Shown here: piece by piece, positions 34,848 to 43,141 of the stretch
How positions within the stretch are numbered: the stretch's first letter is position 1
How the letters are laid out: each line of letters begins with the position of its first letter
From: Chlamydiae bacterium RIFCSPLOWO2_12_FULL_49_12
GTDB taxonomy: Bacteria > Chlamydiota > Chlamydiia > Chlamydiales > Rhabdochlamydiaceae
DNA length: 48,565 nucleotides
Direction: 5' to 3'
Assembly (NCBI GenBank): GCA_001796315.1
Contig: MGME01000015.1
Location: 1-48,565, forward strand
The notes under the pieces: generated by a model
What the model saw: only the letters and a program-made list of their open reading frames with translations
The model's database searches: none
Told to the model about the DNA's origin: nothing
Made by a program: the position numbers and the translations under genes

Positions 34848-36095
34848 ATGACTATATATAATATTCTCGGCACTATTAACGCCCCTCAATCAGATCCAGA
34901 AAATCCAACCCCCGCACTCTATTCTCCCCCCTTAAAACAAGAACCATTAAAGTCTGCTTTAACACTTTCCCCTTCTGACCTTTTTCAAAAGATTTCTAAG
35001 GGCCCATCTACAGAAAAAAAATATAAACTCGAAAAGTTTGAACAACAAGATGCAACCAAAACCTTGGATTTCATGAACAGCCATCTCAAAGAGTGGCTAG
35101 AAGAACCCGCCGGCTGGTCATCCCTAGATGACGGAAGAGAAGTGCGCCGCATCAGAGGTAAAGAACATCGCGATCTTCCAAGAACGCTGACGCTTGTTCG
35201 AGAAAATGGCCAATTGCAGAACGCCTATCTTCACTTTAATAAAAAAAATGAAGGGAAGGTTGAGGAAGGATCTTACAATAAAGTCAAAATCGTTTTTGAT
35301 CTCATCACTCAGGAGTGGGCCGCCTACCGCACCATAAAATCACAGACCCCTTCCTCATTAATAGATGCTAACAAGCAGGCTTTAGAGGAAATTCGTCTTC
35401 AAAATACGTTTAAAGGACCCTACATCCAGTCTGTTCATGCATCGGGACAGCACATAAAAAAAGACAACGAAACGCATGTTTGGTCCTTGCAGCCCCTGGC
35501 AAAGTTGGACGCCTTTTATTGGACTCCACAGTCCGAGCTTGAAGTGGCGTCTTTTGCTCAGCACACCATCCTTGCCTTGAAGGAACTCCATGACAAGGGC
35601 TACGCTTATCGCGATCTCAAATCCGAAAATATTCTGATCTATCCAAACGGAGTGTTCAAACTGACAGATTTCGGCTTGGTCACTCGCTCTGGCGAGCTCG
35701 GATTATGCGGAACGCCCTCATTTTTATATCCCTTCCAAAGAACTGACAGCCGAACCGACGATCTGTGGGCTCTTGGACTGCTGGTGGGAGAAAAAATGAA
35801 GGACCACCTAAGATCTCATCCTTGTGTACCTCCGGCACCCCCTCCTCCTTGTGCAACTCAGGTTTTCTCCTATTTGAAAAAAGTTGAAAAACACTCTGAC
35901 TTTGATCTTGACCTCTGGAAGAAAGAGGTCGATCAGTACAGGTTAACAGACCAAAAAGAACCCAAACCTCAAACTCTGGAACACGTCATCTGGAGTTTGC
36001 TCAAGAAGAAGCCTAAAAAGATGCCCAGCCTTGAAAACGTACTTAAGGAAGTTAATCAAATTCTTGAAAACCTAAAAAATCATACCCGCCCCTGA
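34848..36095 (+). CDS. eukaryotic-like Ser/Thr protein kinase, possibly effector-type
   Basis: A 415-residue protein with a protein-kinase fold in its C-terminal two thirds and no membrane segment or signal peptide. Visible: a possible glycine-loop EEGSYNKVKIVFD (about 140), the catalytic loop YRDLKSENILIY (about 253-264, HRD as YRD), the metal site LTDFGLV (about 272-278), activation segment LCGTPSFLYPF (APE replaced) and TDDLWALGLLVGE (DxWxxG). The VAxK position seems to read AAYR, so the usual ATP-anchoring lysine may be arginine. The N-terminal ~100 residues are Pro/Ser-rich and unrelated to known chlamydial Pkn proteins as far as I can tell. Coding sequence is more AT-rich than its neighbours, suggesting transfer. 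A host-directed type III effector is possible, but this is inference. Confidence 0.82.
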   Translation: MTIYNILGTINAPQSDPENPTPALYSPPLKQEPLKSALTLSPSDLFQKISKGPSTEKKYKLEKFEQQDATKTLDFMNSHLKEWLEEPAGWSSLDDGREVRRIRGKEHRDLPRTLTLVRENGQLQNAYLHFNKKNEGKVEEGSYNKVKIVFDLITQEWAAYRTIKSQTPSSLIDANKQALEEIRLQNTFKGPYIQSVHASGQHIKKDNETHVWSLQPLAKLDAFYWTPQSELEVASFAQHTILALKELHDKGYAYRDLKSENILIYPNGVFKLTDFGLVTRSGELGLCGTPSFLYPFQRTDSRTDDLWALGLLVGEKMKDHLRSHPCVPPAPPPPCATQVFSYLKKVEKHSDFDLDLWKKEVDQYRLTDQKEPKPQTLEHVIWSLLKKKPKKMPSLENVLKEVNQILENLKNHTRP

Positions 36096-36114
36096 GAAGA
36101 GACTTTTTGCATAA

Positions 36115-36141
36115 CCCGCTCCAACTTGCCCGCTCCAACTT
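36115..36141 (+). repeat. 13-bp direct repeat upstream of dedA
   Basis: CCCGCTCCAACTT occurs at 36115-36127 and again at 36129-36141, a 14-base period just upstream of the predicted dedA promoter. It could be a tandem activator site or a simple duplication. Confidence 0.5.
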
Positions 36142-36147
36142 CCTTCC

Positions 36148-36177
36148 TTGCCATCCGGTCGGCTTCAATGGTAAAAT
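36148..36177 (+). promoter_or_regulatory. predicted dedA promoter
   Basis: TTGCCA (5/6) and TAAAAT (5/6) are 18 bases apart. The -10 ends six bases before the dedA ATG, so the messenger would be nearly leaderless. Confidence 0.35.
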
Positions 36178-36183
36178 AAGGAA

Positions 36184-36813
36184 ATGCTGGAATGGTTTCG
36201 TTCTTTAATGCTTGCCCATGCAGACTTCGCGCCCTGGTATCTCTTTGGGGCGATTCTTCTTGCAGGATTTAATCTTCCCGTCAGCATTGATATCCTTCTT
36301 GTCGCAGCCGCTCTTTTAGCTGCAACAGCGCTTCCCGAAAAGATGTGGCATCTCTTTGCCGCCGTCTCTATCGGCTGCTATCTTTCCGCCTGGATTTCGT
36401 ATTGGGTGGGCCGCCTCCTTGTAGGAAGAGGGCTCTTGCGTTTAAAATTCTTTTCTAAGCTCCTTTCTCAAGAGCGGATAGAACGTGTGAAAACATTTTA
36501 TGACAAGTACGGCCTGCTTACCCTCGTCATCGGCAGATTTATCCCCTTTGGGATGCGCAATTGCATCTTTATGACAACCGGGATCAGCCGCTTTTCCTTT
36601 GTGAAATTTATTTTAAGAGATGCTCTCGCCTGTCTGATCTGGTCAACCACGGCCTTTTTTCTCTTCTATTTTGCAGGACAGAACTTTGAGACCCTCTACC
36701 CTTATCTCAAACTCTTTAATCTCATCATCTTTTCTCTCTTCGCCATAGCCGTTATTGGTTTCGTGTGGTATAAAATGAGAAAAAGTGCGCGCTCCAAGAG
36801 CAGTTGTTCATAG
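36184..36813 (+). CDS. DedA family membrane protein
   Basis: Polytopic inner-membrane protein of the DedA/VTT (SNARE-associated) family; 209 residues with about five hydrophobic segments. Members act in lipid-carrier (undecaprenyl phosphate or phospholipid) flipping and membrane homeostasis. Diagnostic pieces are YLSAWISYWVGRLLVGRG (about 62-79, G-x-x-x-G-R type), FYDKYGLLTLVIGRFIPFGMRN (about 102-123, with the key Arg of the R-F-x-P motif) and FVKFILRDALACLIWS. The tail is basic. pgsA follows after 39 bases, so the pair may share a transcript concerned with membrane lipids. Confidence 0.9.
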   Translation: MLEWFRSLMLAHADFAPWYLFGAILLAGFNLPVSIDILLVAAALLAATALPEKMWHLFAAVSIGCYLSAWISYWVGRLLVGRGLLRLKFFSKLLSQERIERVKTFYDKYGLLTLVIGRFIPFGMRNCIFMTTGISRFSFVKFILRDALACLIWSTTAFFLFYFAGQNFETLYPYLKLFNLIIFSLFAIAVIGFVWYKMRKSARSKSSCS

Positions 36814-36852
36814 ACGTGCAAAAGAGGCGTTTTTGCCGCCGTTCAAGGTCGC

Positions 36853-37377
36853 ATGGTGAGCATTTCAAACAGTTTGACTTTTTTAAGAGCCCCGCTTGCC
36901 TTCCTCTTCTTGGCAGAAAATCCCACCTATCGCCTTATAGCCATCGTCTTGGCCATGATGACAGACAGCATCGACGGCTACCTGGCCCGCCTCTGGCGCT
37001 CCACCTCCCGCTTTGGAGCCATTTTAGATCCCCTTATGGACAAGTTCTTTGTCCTCTTTGCGCTCGCTGTCTTTTTGCATGAGGGAAGGCTTGAACTATG
37101 GCAAGCTCTGGCAATGATTTCTCGAGATTTCTTCTTATGCGCCTTTGGAATGTACTTGGCCCTCTCCGGTCAGTGGCACGCTTTTGAATGCCAGGCCATC
37201 CGCTGGGGAAAGATTTCGACTGCCCTACAGTTTTTTATCCTCTTCGGCTTGACCCTGGGATACTCCTTTAGCTGGCAATTCTACGCTCTCTTTATTCTCT
37301 TTGGGATTCTTGCCTTTGTTGAACTCTGTCAGCTCATTAAGAGACGCTCCTTGATTCCTCCCCTCAGCAGAAAGTAA
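36853..37377 (+). CDS. pgsA: CDP-alcohol phosphatidyltransferase, probable PgsA
   Basis: Integral-membrane phospholipid synthase, 174 residues and about five to six helices. The CDP-alcohol motif is complete: DSIDGYLARL...GAILDPLMDKF at about residues 37-59, matching D-x2-DG-x2-AR-x8-G-x3-D-x3-D. Closest in type is phosphatidylglycerophosphate synthase, but the acceptor alcohol is not defined by the motif; Chlamydia carries two such genes. AAGG precedes the ATG. The last 153 bases overlap the 3' end of convergent mscS, an unusually long antisense overlap. It matches pgsA_2 (CT496) by neighbourhood. Confidence 0.9.
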   Translation: MVSISNSLTFLRAPLAFLFLAENPTYRLIAIVLAMMTDSIDGYLARLWRSTSRFGAILDPLMDKFFVLFALAVFLHEGRLELWQALAMISRDFFLCAFGMYLALSGQWHAFECQAIRWGKISTALQFFILFGLTLGYSFSWQFYALFILFGILAFVELCQLIKRRSLIPPLSRK

Positions 37378-38481
37378 AGACTTCTTGTCGCTGATGCAAC
37401 GCTCAGCAGACTGCTTCACAGCGTCGGAGAGCGTTAGAAAAAGCGAGGCAAATCGGATTCCTCTTTTTCTTAGGCTGTGATGGATCATCACCAAAAATTC
37501 TTGTTTTAGCCGCGTAAACTCCACAAGCCGGGTCTCTAAACAGTAAAAGCAGACCGAGAGCTTCAGCGCATGCTCTTCAATCCCGCTAAAAGAGATAAGA
37601 ATGGGAAGTTCGCCGTCCACTTCGAGATGAGAGGTAATCTTTACCTTCAGCTCTTCTACAACTTCTTGAATCTGAAAAGCCGCATCAAAACTTAATGAGA
37701 AACTCTCTTCAAACTTACGGTGGGACATGCGGGAAAAATTTGTCACTAGCACGCTGGAAAAAAGAGCATTGGGAACATAGGCGGGTCTTTTATCCAGATC
37801 GCGGATCACCGTGAGATACCAGCCGATCTCTTCGGCAATCCCCTCAATATTTTTTTCCTCAATCCGGATGTAGTCTCCCGAAAGAAAAGGACGTGTCAGA
37901 TGGAGCATGAGCCCCCCGAAGAAGTTTGCCAGGGCATCTTTCCCGGCAAAGCCGATTGCAGCGGCTCCTACGCCGCTGAATGCCAGAAGCGGCACAATAT
38001 CCAACCCTAAAATTTGGAGGACGATAAGCGTTGCGATAATTCCAATGCCAATTGATGAGAGCCTTCCCAAAATATGCGCAGCTCCGGGATCAATCGCTTT
38101 TTTTCCCAGCTGACTTTTGGCAATCCAATTCTTGTGAAGCTCCTGTTTCCAGCGAAGTAGAATCCAGGCGCCGCAACTGACGATGGCTCCGCTGCGAAAC
38201 GGGGCCAAATATTTCAAATCTGCAGAAAAATTAAACCGGTTGCCCAGGATATCGATTGCATAGGCAAATCCCAAAAGCCACGTCAGCACGGTCAAGGGAG
38301 CATAAAGAATAAAGTTAAGGCGAGAGCGCCAATCATCCGAGCGCTTCCCATACCTCTTACTCATAAATTTAATCAGACGTTTAAATCCCCAGTTGACAAA
38401 GCCCAAAACAGAAAAGCCAATGAGAATTTCAACAATCCACAACGTCCCTTCGGCAACCGATTTTAAACCTAATCCTTCCAT
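37225..38481 (-). CDS. mscS: small-conductance mechanosensitive channel, MscS family
   Basis: Pressure-gated inner-membrane channel of 418 residues: about four membrane helices, then the pore helix and cytosolic domain. The pore-lining TM3 and beta domain read GVGAAAIGFAGKDALANFFGGLMLHLTRPFLSGDYIRI (about 165-200 across the stretch), the family core, with Gly/Ala packing. FNFS-type segments and ETRLVEFTRLKQEFL follow. The last ~50 residues are a polar Lys/Glu/Ser tail (TEFNKGKNPKENKES) encoded opposite pgsA. The ATG at 38481 is chosen; a GTG at 38490 would add three residues, and neither has a good Shine-Dalgarno. Confidence 0.9.
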   Translation of the reverse strand: MEGLGLKSVAEGTLWIVEILIGFSVLGFVNWGFKRLIKFMSKRYGKRSDDWRSRLNFILYAPLTVLTWLLGFAYAIDILGNRFNFSADLKYLAPFRSGAIVSCGAWILLRWKQELHKNWIAKSQLGKKAIDPGAAHILGRLSSIGIGIIATLIVLQILGLDIVPLLAFSGVGAAAIGFAGKDALANFFGGLMLHLTRPFLSGDYIRIEEKNIEGIAEEIGWYLTVIRDLDKRPAYVPNALFSSVLVTNFSRMSHRKFEESFSLSFDAAFQIQEVVEELKVKITSHLEVDGELPILISFSGIEEHALKLSVCFYCLETRLVEFTRLKQEFLVMIHHSLRKRGIRFASLFLTLSDAVKQSAERCISDKKSLLSAEGRNQGASLNELTEFNKGKNPKENKESVELPAKGVSQGQAEEDKKL

Positions 38482-38617
38482 CCTAAGCACAAAATAAATG
38501 TTCTAAAAAAAGAGATTAGCAAAGAAAAAGCTCTCTGTCAAGGAAAGAAAAGAGGTGATATTAATAAGATTTTTAATTGAAGATAATTTGCTTTTAAAAA
38601 AAAAGAAATCCATTTTG

Positions 38618-38664
38618 CCTTGGGTGTGACAGACGTTCGAAACGAACGTCTGTCACACCCAAGG
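38618..38664. repeat. perfect 22-bp palindrome with 3-base loop
   Basis: Arm 38618-38639 (beginning CCTTGGGTGTGACAGACGTT) and arm 38643-38664 are perfect complements separated by AAA. It stands between mscS and sppA, which diverge, in a ~310-base gap (38482-38792) where I see no gene. No T-run follows, so it is not a terminator, and divergent genes would not need one. A GC-rich hairpin CGGGAG/CTCCCG near 38700 is the other feature of the gap. Confidence 0.8.
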
Positions 38665-38792
38665 TTAAAGCAACCCTTACTGAGCAATTAATTGCAACCC
38701 GGGAGCCGCTCTCCCGAAAGATGGCGTCAAAAAACGTACAAAGTCGAGAGAACAACCTTTCGGAAAATCTGGACGTCTTTTAAGATGAGATT

Positions 38793-39845
38793 ATGCAGTT
38801 TTCTAAAGAGTCCCTATTTAAAAGCAGTTTTCGCGCTTTTTTTGTCTCTTTTTCAACGATCCTGGGGATCGCCGTTGCGCTCGCTTTGGGAATTGCGGCG
38901 TTGGCTCTCTTTGCCGATCGCGTGAAAAAGCCTGAAAAAAGCGAACTTCTTGTCAGCCAGGATGCTGACGGCAACCGCAGCCTTCTCGACGACTCTGCTC
39001 CCGTCCTCTTAAAGATCTCGCTCCATGGCATCATCGGAGAGGGAGCGTTACAGACAGAGAAAATCGAAAACCTTCTTTTGGATGCAGAAGAGGAGCCTCT
39101 CAAAAAGGATCGGGTGAAGGGTGTTCTCCTCTCTATCAACACTCCCGGAGGAACCTCATCGGATTCGGATGGCATCTTTCGCGCCTTAAAAGCCTACAAA
39201 GCCAAACACCGCATCCCGGTCTACGTCTTTGTCGACGGACTTTGCGCCTCGGGCGGAATGTATATCTCCGCCGTTGCAGATCAGATCTATGCGACGTCAT
39301 CAAGCGTCGTCGGTTCTATCGGCGTGCTCTTGGGCCCCGCCTTTAACTTCTCCAAGGCCATGGAAAAGCTCGGCGTGGAGTCTGTCACTCTGACCGACGG
39401 GAAAAATAAAGATATGCTCAATCCCTTTAGGCCCTGGAAAGATGGAGAAGACGCCTCGTTGAAAGAGATTGTCGCAAGCGACTATGCACGATTTGTCAAC
39501 CATATGACCACAGCCAGGCCGCGCCTAGACAAAGAGAAGCTGATCCAGGTCTACGGCGCACAGGTCTTCGACGCAAGCAAGGGACAAGAGTTGGGGTATG
39601 TCGATGTCGCCGGGGCCACCTACAGGGACGCTCTTGCCTCCCTTGCCAAGGCCGCAGGAATCGAGGGCGACAAAAAGTATCAGGTCTTTGAAATCAAAGC
39701 AACCGAGTCCTTTGTGAAGGAGCTTTTAGAAAGCAATCACTCCCTGCTAAAGGGGAGAATCATCCATTCCTTTGAGACAGGCTCTTTGCTGAAACCGGAG
39801 ATGAGCGGCAAGATGCTCTATCTCTATCCAGGTTTAATTCAGTAA
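38793..39845 (+). CDS. sppA: signal peptide peptidase SppA (SohB-like), membrane-anchored
   Basis: S49 serine protease degrading cleaved signal peptides in the membrane; 350 residues, the short single-domain form. The N-terminal anchor is FFVSFSTILGIAVALALGIAALALFA (about residues 16-41 across the stretch). The protease core has GVLLSINTPGGTSSDSDG near 110-127, the nucleophile serine in VDGLCASGGMYISA near 150, SSSVVGSIGVLLG near 170, and the general-base lysine probably in LTDGKNKDML near 207. It corresponds to CT494 and starts the sppA-polA-coaE-rho series, with polA starting five bases after its stop. Confidence 0.93.
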   Translation: MQFSKESLFKSSFRAFFVSFSTILGIAVALALGIAALALFADRVKKPEKSELLVSQDADGNRSLLDDSAPVLLKISLHGIIGEGALQTEKIENLLLDAEEEPLKKDRVKGVLLSINTPGGTSSDSDGIFRALKAYKAKHRIPVYVFVDGLCASGGMYISAVADQIYATSSSVVGSIGVLLGPAFNFSKAMEKLGVESVTLTDGKNKDMLNPFRPWKDGEDASLKEIVASDYARFVNHMTTARPRLDKEKLIQVYGAQVFDASKGQELGYVDVAGATYRDALASLAKAAGIEGDKKYQVFEIKATESFVKELLESNHSLLKGRIIHSFETGSLLKPEMSGKMLYLYPGLIQ

Positions 39846-39850
39846 CCTTG

Positions 39851-42532
39851 ATGAAAACGCTCTATATCCTTGACGGCCATAACATTCTCTTTCGGTCCTA
39901 CTTTGCCATTAGAGGAATGACGAATCCCGAAGGAGAGTCGACTAACGCCCTCTTTGGCTTCATTCGCTCTCTCTACAAACTTATCCATGACTTCTCTCCT
40001 TCCCATCTCATTGCCGTCTTCGACGGACCGGAGAGTAAAAAATCAAGAGAAGAGATCTACTCTGCCTACAAGGGCCACCGCAAGGGGATGCCGGAAGATC
40101 TCCTGCCGCAGCTTCTCTACGCCATGGAGTTTTGCTCCATAGCCGGAATTCCCCATCTCGAAATCCCCGGCGTTGAAGCCGACGATACGATGGGCAGCAT
40201 TGCTGGCTGGGCGGCGAAAAGGGGGGCTTTGGTCTACCTCTGTTCGAGCGATAAGGATCTGTGCCAGCTAGTGGACGACAAGATCTTCATGATCCAGCTT
40301 CACAAGGAAAATCTTCTCGTCGACAAGAAAAAAGTCAAAGAGATCTATGGCGTCGCTCCCGAGCAGATAACAGACTATCTGGGAATGGCGGGGGATCCTT
40401 CGGACAACATCCCCGGCCTTGAAGGGTTCGGCCCCAAAACTGCCGCCGCGCTCTTGCAAGAGTTTCAGACGCTCGACGCCATCTTGCAACATCCAGAAAA
40501 GGTGGCGGGAGCAAAAAAACAAGAGGAGCTCGTCCGGCATAAAGAACAGGCCCTTCTCAGCCGGAAACTGGCAACAATTGATCTCTCTGTGGACTTTCCC
40601 AAACAAGAAGAGTTCTTTGCCCTGAAATCCCCCGACGTGGAAAAGGTTAAAGCCTTTTATACGAAGATGCACTTCATGTCGCTTTTGAAAGAGCTAGAGA
40701 GCAAGGCTCCTCAAGAGGCCCTAACAAGGGAGGCGGAAAAAAAGCCCGAAAAGGGCGAGTATCGCTTAGTTGACGATGAAGAGAGCCTCAGGGAGCTCCT
40801 GACTCTCCTGCGGGAACAAAGAGAGCTCTGCATCGATACGGAGACAACAGATCTTCGAGCGATGCATGCCTGCTTAGTGGGCATAGGAATCGGATTTGAA
40901 GCAAAACGCGCTTGGTACCTTCCTGCAAATGGAAAGCTGGGAAAAAAAAGAGTCTTAGATGCTTTAAGGGAACTCTTCTCCCTTCCCCATCTCTCTTTTT
41001 TCGGTCACAATCTTAAATACGATCTCCACGTGTTATGCAATGAAGGGCTCGAGGTCGAGAGGATCTCTTTCGACACGATGATCGCCTCCTATCTCGTCCA
41101 TCCCGAGCGGCAACGGCACAACCTCGATCAACTCGCTTTGGAAAATTTTGCCTTTGTTAAAACACCCATCACCGATCTAATCGGATCCAAAAAGAGGCAG
41201 AAATCGATGGAGGAGGTCCCTCTGCCCCAAATTGCCGCCTATTGCTGCGAGGATGTCGATTACACCTGCCGCTTAAAAGAGTTTTTTAACGAGCGGCTGA
41301 AGGAGCTGGAGCTCCTTTCTGTCTTGAAAAATATCGAGATCCCTCTCATTCAGGTCCTTTTGAAGATGGAGCGCGCCGGCATCTACTTCGATCAAGCGGC
41401 GATGGAGAGGCTCTCTAAAGAATTTGCTGAAAAAATCCACGAATCGCAAGCGGAGATCTACCATCTGGCAGAGGAAAAATTCAACCTCAATTCTCCAAAG
41501 CAGCTCAGCCACATTCTCTTTACAAAACTGGAAATCAAACCACCCAAAAAAATCCGGACGGGGTTTTCCACTGCAGCCCCCGTCTTGGAATCTCTTCAAG
41601 ACACCCACCCCGTCATCTCCCACATCCTGAACTATCGCCTCTTAGAAAAGCTTCGCTCCACCTACGTGGATGCCCTCATCGCTCAGGTCTTCTTTCCGAC
41701 ACAGCGGATTCACTGTACTTTCAATCAATCCGTTGCGGCAACGGGAAGGCTCTCATGCCAGGATCCCAATCTGCAAAACATCCCGGTCCGATCCAAGGAG
41801 GGCCGCAAAATCCGAAGCGCCTTTAAACCGCAAAAGCCCCACTGGAGCTTCCTCTCGCTCGACTATTCCCAAATCGAACTGCGCCTCCTGGCCCACCTCT
41901 CTAAAGATCCCACGCTGACAGAGGCGTTTCGCTCTCAAGAAGACGTCCACGCCACTACTGCAGCTCTGATCTTCGATGTGCCTCTGAAAAAAGTCACGCC
42001 GGAGATGCGGCAGAGGGCAAAGGCCGTCAATTTCGGGATTCTCTATGGCCAGCAGGCTTTCGGCCTGGCGACAGGGCTTAGAATTGAATACAAAGAGGCG
42101 GCCGCCTTCATCGACGTCTACTTTAAGCGTTTTGAGCGCGTCCAGGAGTATATTGAATTCTGCAAAAAGAGCGTCCGAAAGACCGGACGCGCCGTGACGA
42201 TGCTGGGACGGCAGAGGCCCATTCCCGAAATCAACAGCAAAAACCCCCAAATCCGCGCACTGGCGGAACGCCTGGCAATCAACACTCCCCTTCAGGGCAC
42301 TGCGGCAGATCTCATCAAATTGGCCATGATCAAAGTGGATCGCGTCTTGAAAGAGCACCCTCAATGGGGCATGATGCTCCTGCAGATCCATGACGAACTC
42401 CTCTTTGAATCTCCCGATCTTCACGTCAAAACACTGGGACAGGCTGTGAAAGAGATCATGGAGGGAATTATCGAACTGAACGTCCCGCTCACTGTGGAGA
42501 TTTCGATTGGAAAAAACTGGGAGGAGTGTTAG
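39851..42532 (+). CDS. polA: DNA polymerase I
   Basis: Repair polymerase of 893 residues with all three domains. The 5'-3' exonuclease is residues 1-285 (LYILDGHNILFRSYFAI, VEADDTMGSIA, GDPSDNIPGLEGFGPKTA). The 3'-5' proofreading domain seems intact: CIDTETTDL near 327, GHNLKYDLHVL near 385, and AAYCCEDVDYT near 465 supply the DEDD acidic residues. The polymerase domain has VAATGRLSCQDPNLQNIP, motif A SLDYSQIELRLLAHL near 670, motif B RAKAVNFGILYGQQ near 717 and motif C QIHDELLFE near 848. The ATG at 39851 is preferred over a TTG one codon earlier. The stop is two bases before the coaE start codon. Confidence 0.97.
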   Translation: MKTLYILDGHNILFRSYFAIRGMTNPEGESTNALFGFIRSLYKLIHDFSPSHLIAVFDGPESKKSREEIYSAYKGHRKGMPEDLLPQLLYAMEFCSIAGIPHLEIPGVEADDTMGSIAGWAAKRGALVYLCSSDKDLCQLVDDKIFMIQLHKENLLVDKKKVKEIYGVAPEQITDYLGMAGDPSDNIPGLEGFGPKTAAALLQEFQTLDAILQHPEKVAGAKKQEELVRHKEQALLSRKLATIDLSVDFPKQEEFFALKSPDVEKVKAFYTKMHFMSLLKELESKAPQEALTREAEKKPEKGEYRLVDDEESLRELLTLLREQRELCIDTETTDLRAMHACLVGIGIGFEAKRAWYLPANGKLGKKRVLDALRELFSLPHLSFFGHNLKYDLHVLCNEGLEVERISFDTMIASYLVHPERQRHNLDQLALENFAFVKTPITDLIGSKKRQKSMEEVPLPQIAAYCCEDVDYTCRLKEFFNERLKELELLSVLKNIEIPLIQVLLKMERAGIYFDQAAMERLSKEFAEKIHESQAEIYHLAEEKFNLNSPKQLSHILFTKLEIKPPKKIRTGFSTAAPVLESLQDTHPVISHILNYRLLEKLRSTYVDALIAQVFFPTQRIHCTFNQSVAATGRLSCQDPNLQNIPVRSKEGRKIRSAFKPQKPHWSFLSLDYSQIELRLLAHLSKDPTLTEAFRSQEDVHATTAALIFDVPLKKVTPEMRQRAKAVNFGILYGQQAFGLATGLRIEYKEAAAFIDVYFKRFERVQEYIEFCKKSVRKTGRAVTMLGRQRPIPEINSKNPQIRALAERLAINTPLQGTAADLIKLAMIKVDRVLKEHPQWGMMLLQIHDELLFESPDLHVKTLGQAVKEIMEGIIELNVPLTVEISIGKNWEEC

Positions 42533-42534
42533 CA

Positions 42535-43125
42535 TTGAAAAAAATAGCTGTTACAGGAGGTCTTGCTTCTGGCAAAACAACTGTTTGCAGCTATTTGAAA
42601 GAGTTAGGCGCCTATGTCGTAAGCGCCGATGAAATTGTTCACCGTTTACTCTCTCCAGAGACAGAAGTTGGAAAAAAAGTCGTTGCCTATCTCGGTTTAA
42701 ATCACTTAAAAAGGGGAAAGATTGACCGAAAGGAGATTGCCGAGCTTGTCTTTCCTGATATCGAGAAATTAAAAGGACTCGAAAAACTCATCCATCCTGC
42801 TGTCTTAAGCGAGATAGAACGTGCATACAACCGGATTAAGAATCAAAAAGAGTATTCCTTTTTCCTAGCTGAAATCCCCCTCCTTTATGAGCTTGGATGG
42901 GAGAGCTTTTTCGATGAAGTGATTACAGTGGTTGCACAAGATGCGCTGTGCAAAGAGCGCTACCAGAAGATGGCTGCTAAGGGGCGAGAGGACTTTGAAA
43001 AAAGAATGGCCAGGCAGATGATTCTGAAAGAGAAGAAGAAAAGAGGCGGTATCTGCATAGAAAATGACGGAACCTTGGAACAGCTCAAACAAAAAATCTT
43101 AGAGATCCTTTTTAAATTAAGATGA
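42535..43125 (+). CDS. coaE: dephospho-CoA kinase, TTG start
   Basis: Last step of coenzyme A synthesis; P-loop kinase of 196 residues. The N-terminus reads [20 protein letters not shown], with Walker [10 protein letters not shown] at about residues 8-16. [10 protein letters not shown] near 35 is the CoA-site Asp motif, and [21 protein letters not shown] near 115 is the conserved P-L-L-x-E segment. The start is TTG at 42535: a strong GGGAGGAG ends eight bases upstream. A GTG at 42526 lies inside the Shine-Dalgarno. The ribosome site is within the last polA codons, implying coupling. It matches CT492. Confidence 0.93.
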   Translation: MKKIAVTGGLASGKTTVCSYLKELGAYVVSADEIVHRLLSPETEVGKKVVAYLGLNHLKRGKIDRKEIAELVFPDIEKLKGLEKLIHPAVLSEIERAYNRIKNQKEYSFFLAEIPLLYELGWESFFDEVITVVAQDALCKERYQKMAAKGREDFEKRMARQMILKEKKKRGGICIENDGTLEQLKQKILEILFKLR

Positions 43126-43141
43126 GGAGCATAACTTTCCT

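Noticed and set aside
42526-42534. GTG start for coaE
   Set aside because: It lies within the Shine-Dalgarno that serves the TTG at 42535, and the protein aligns from the TTG.
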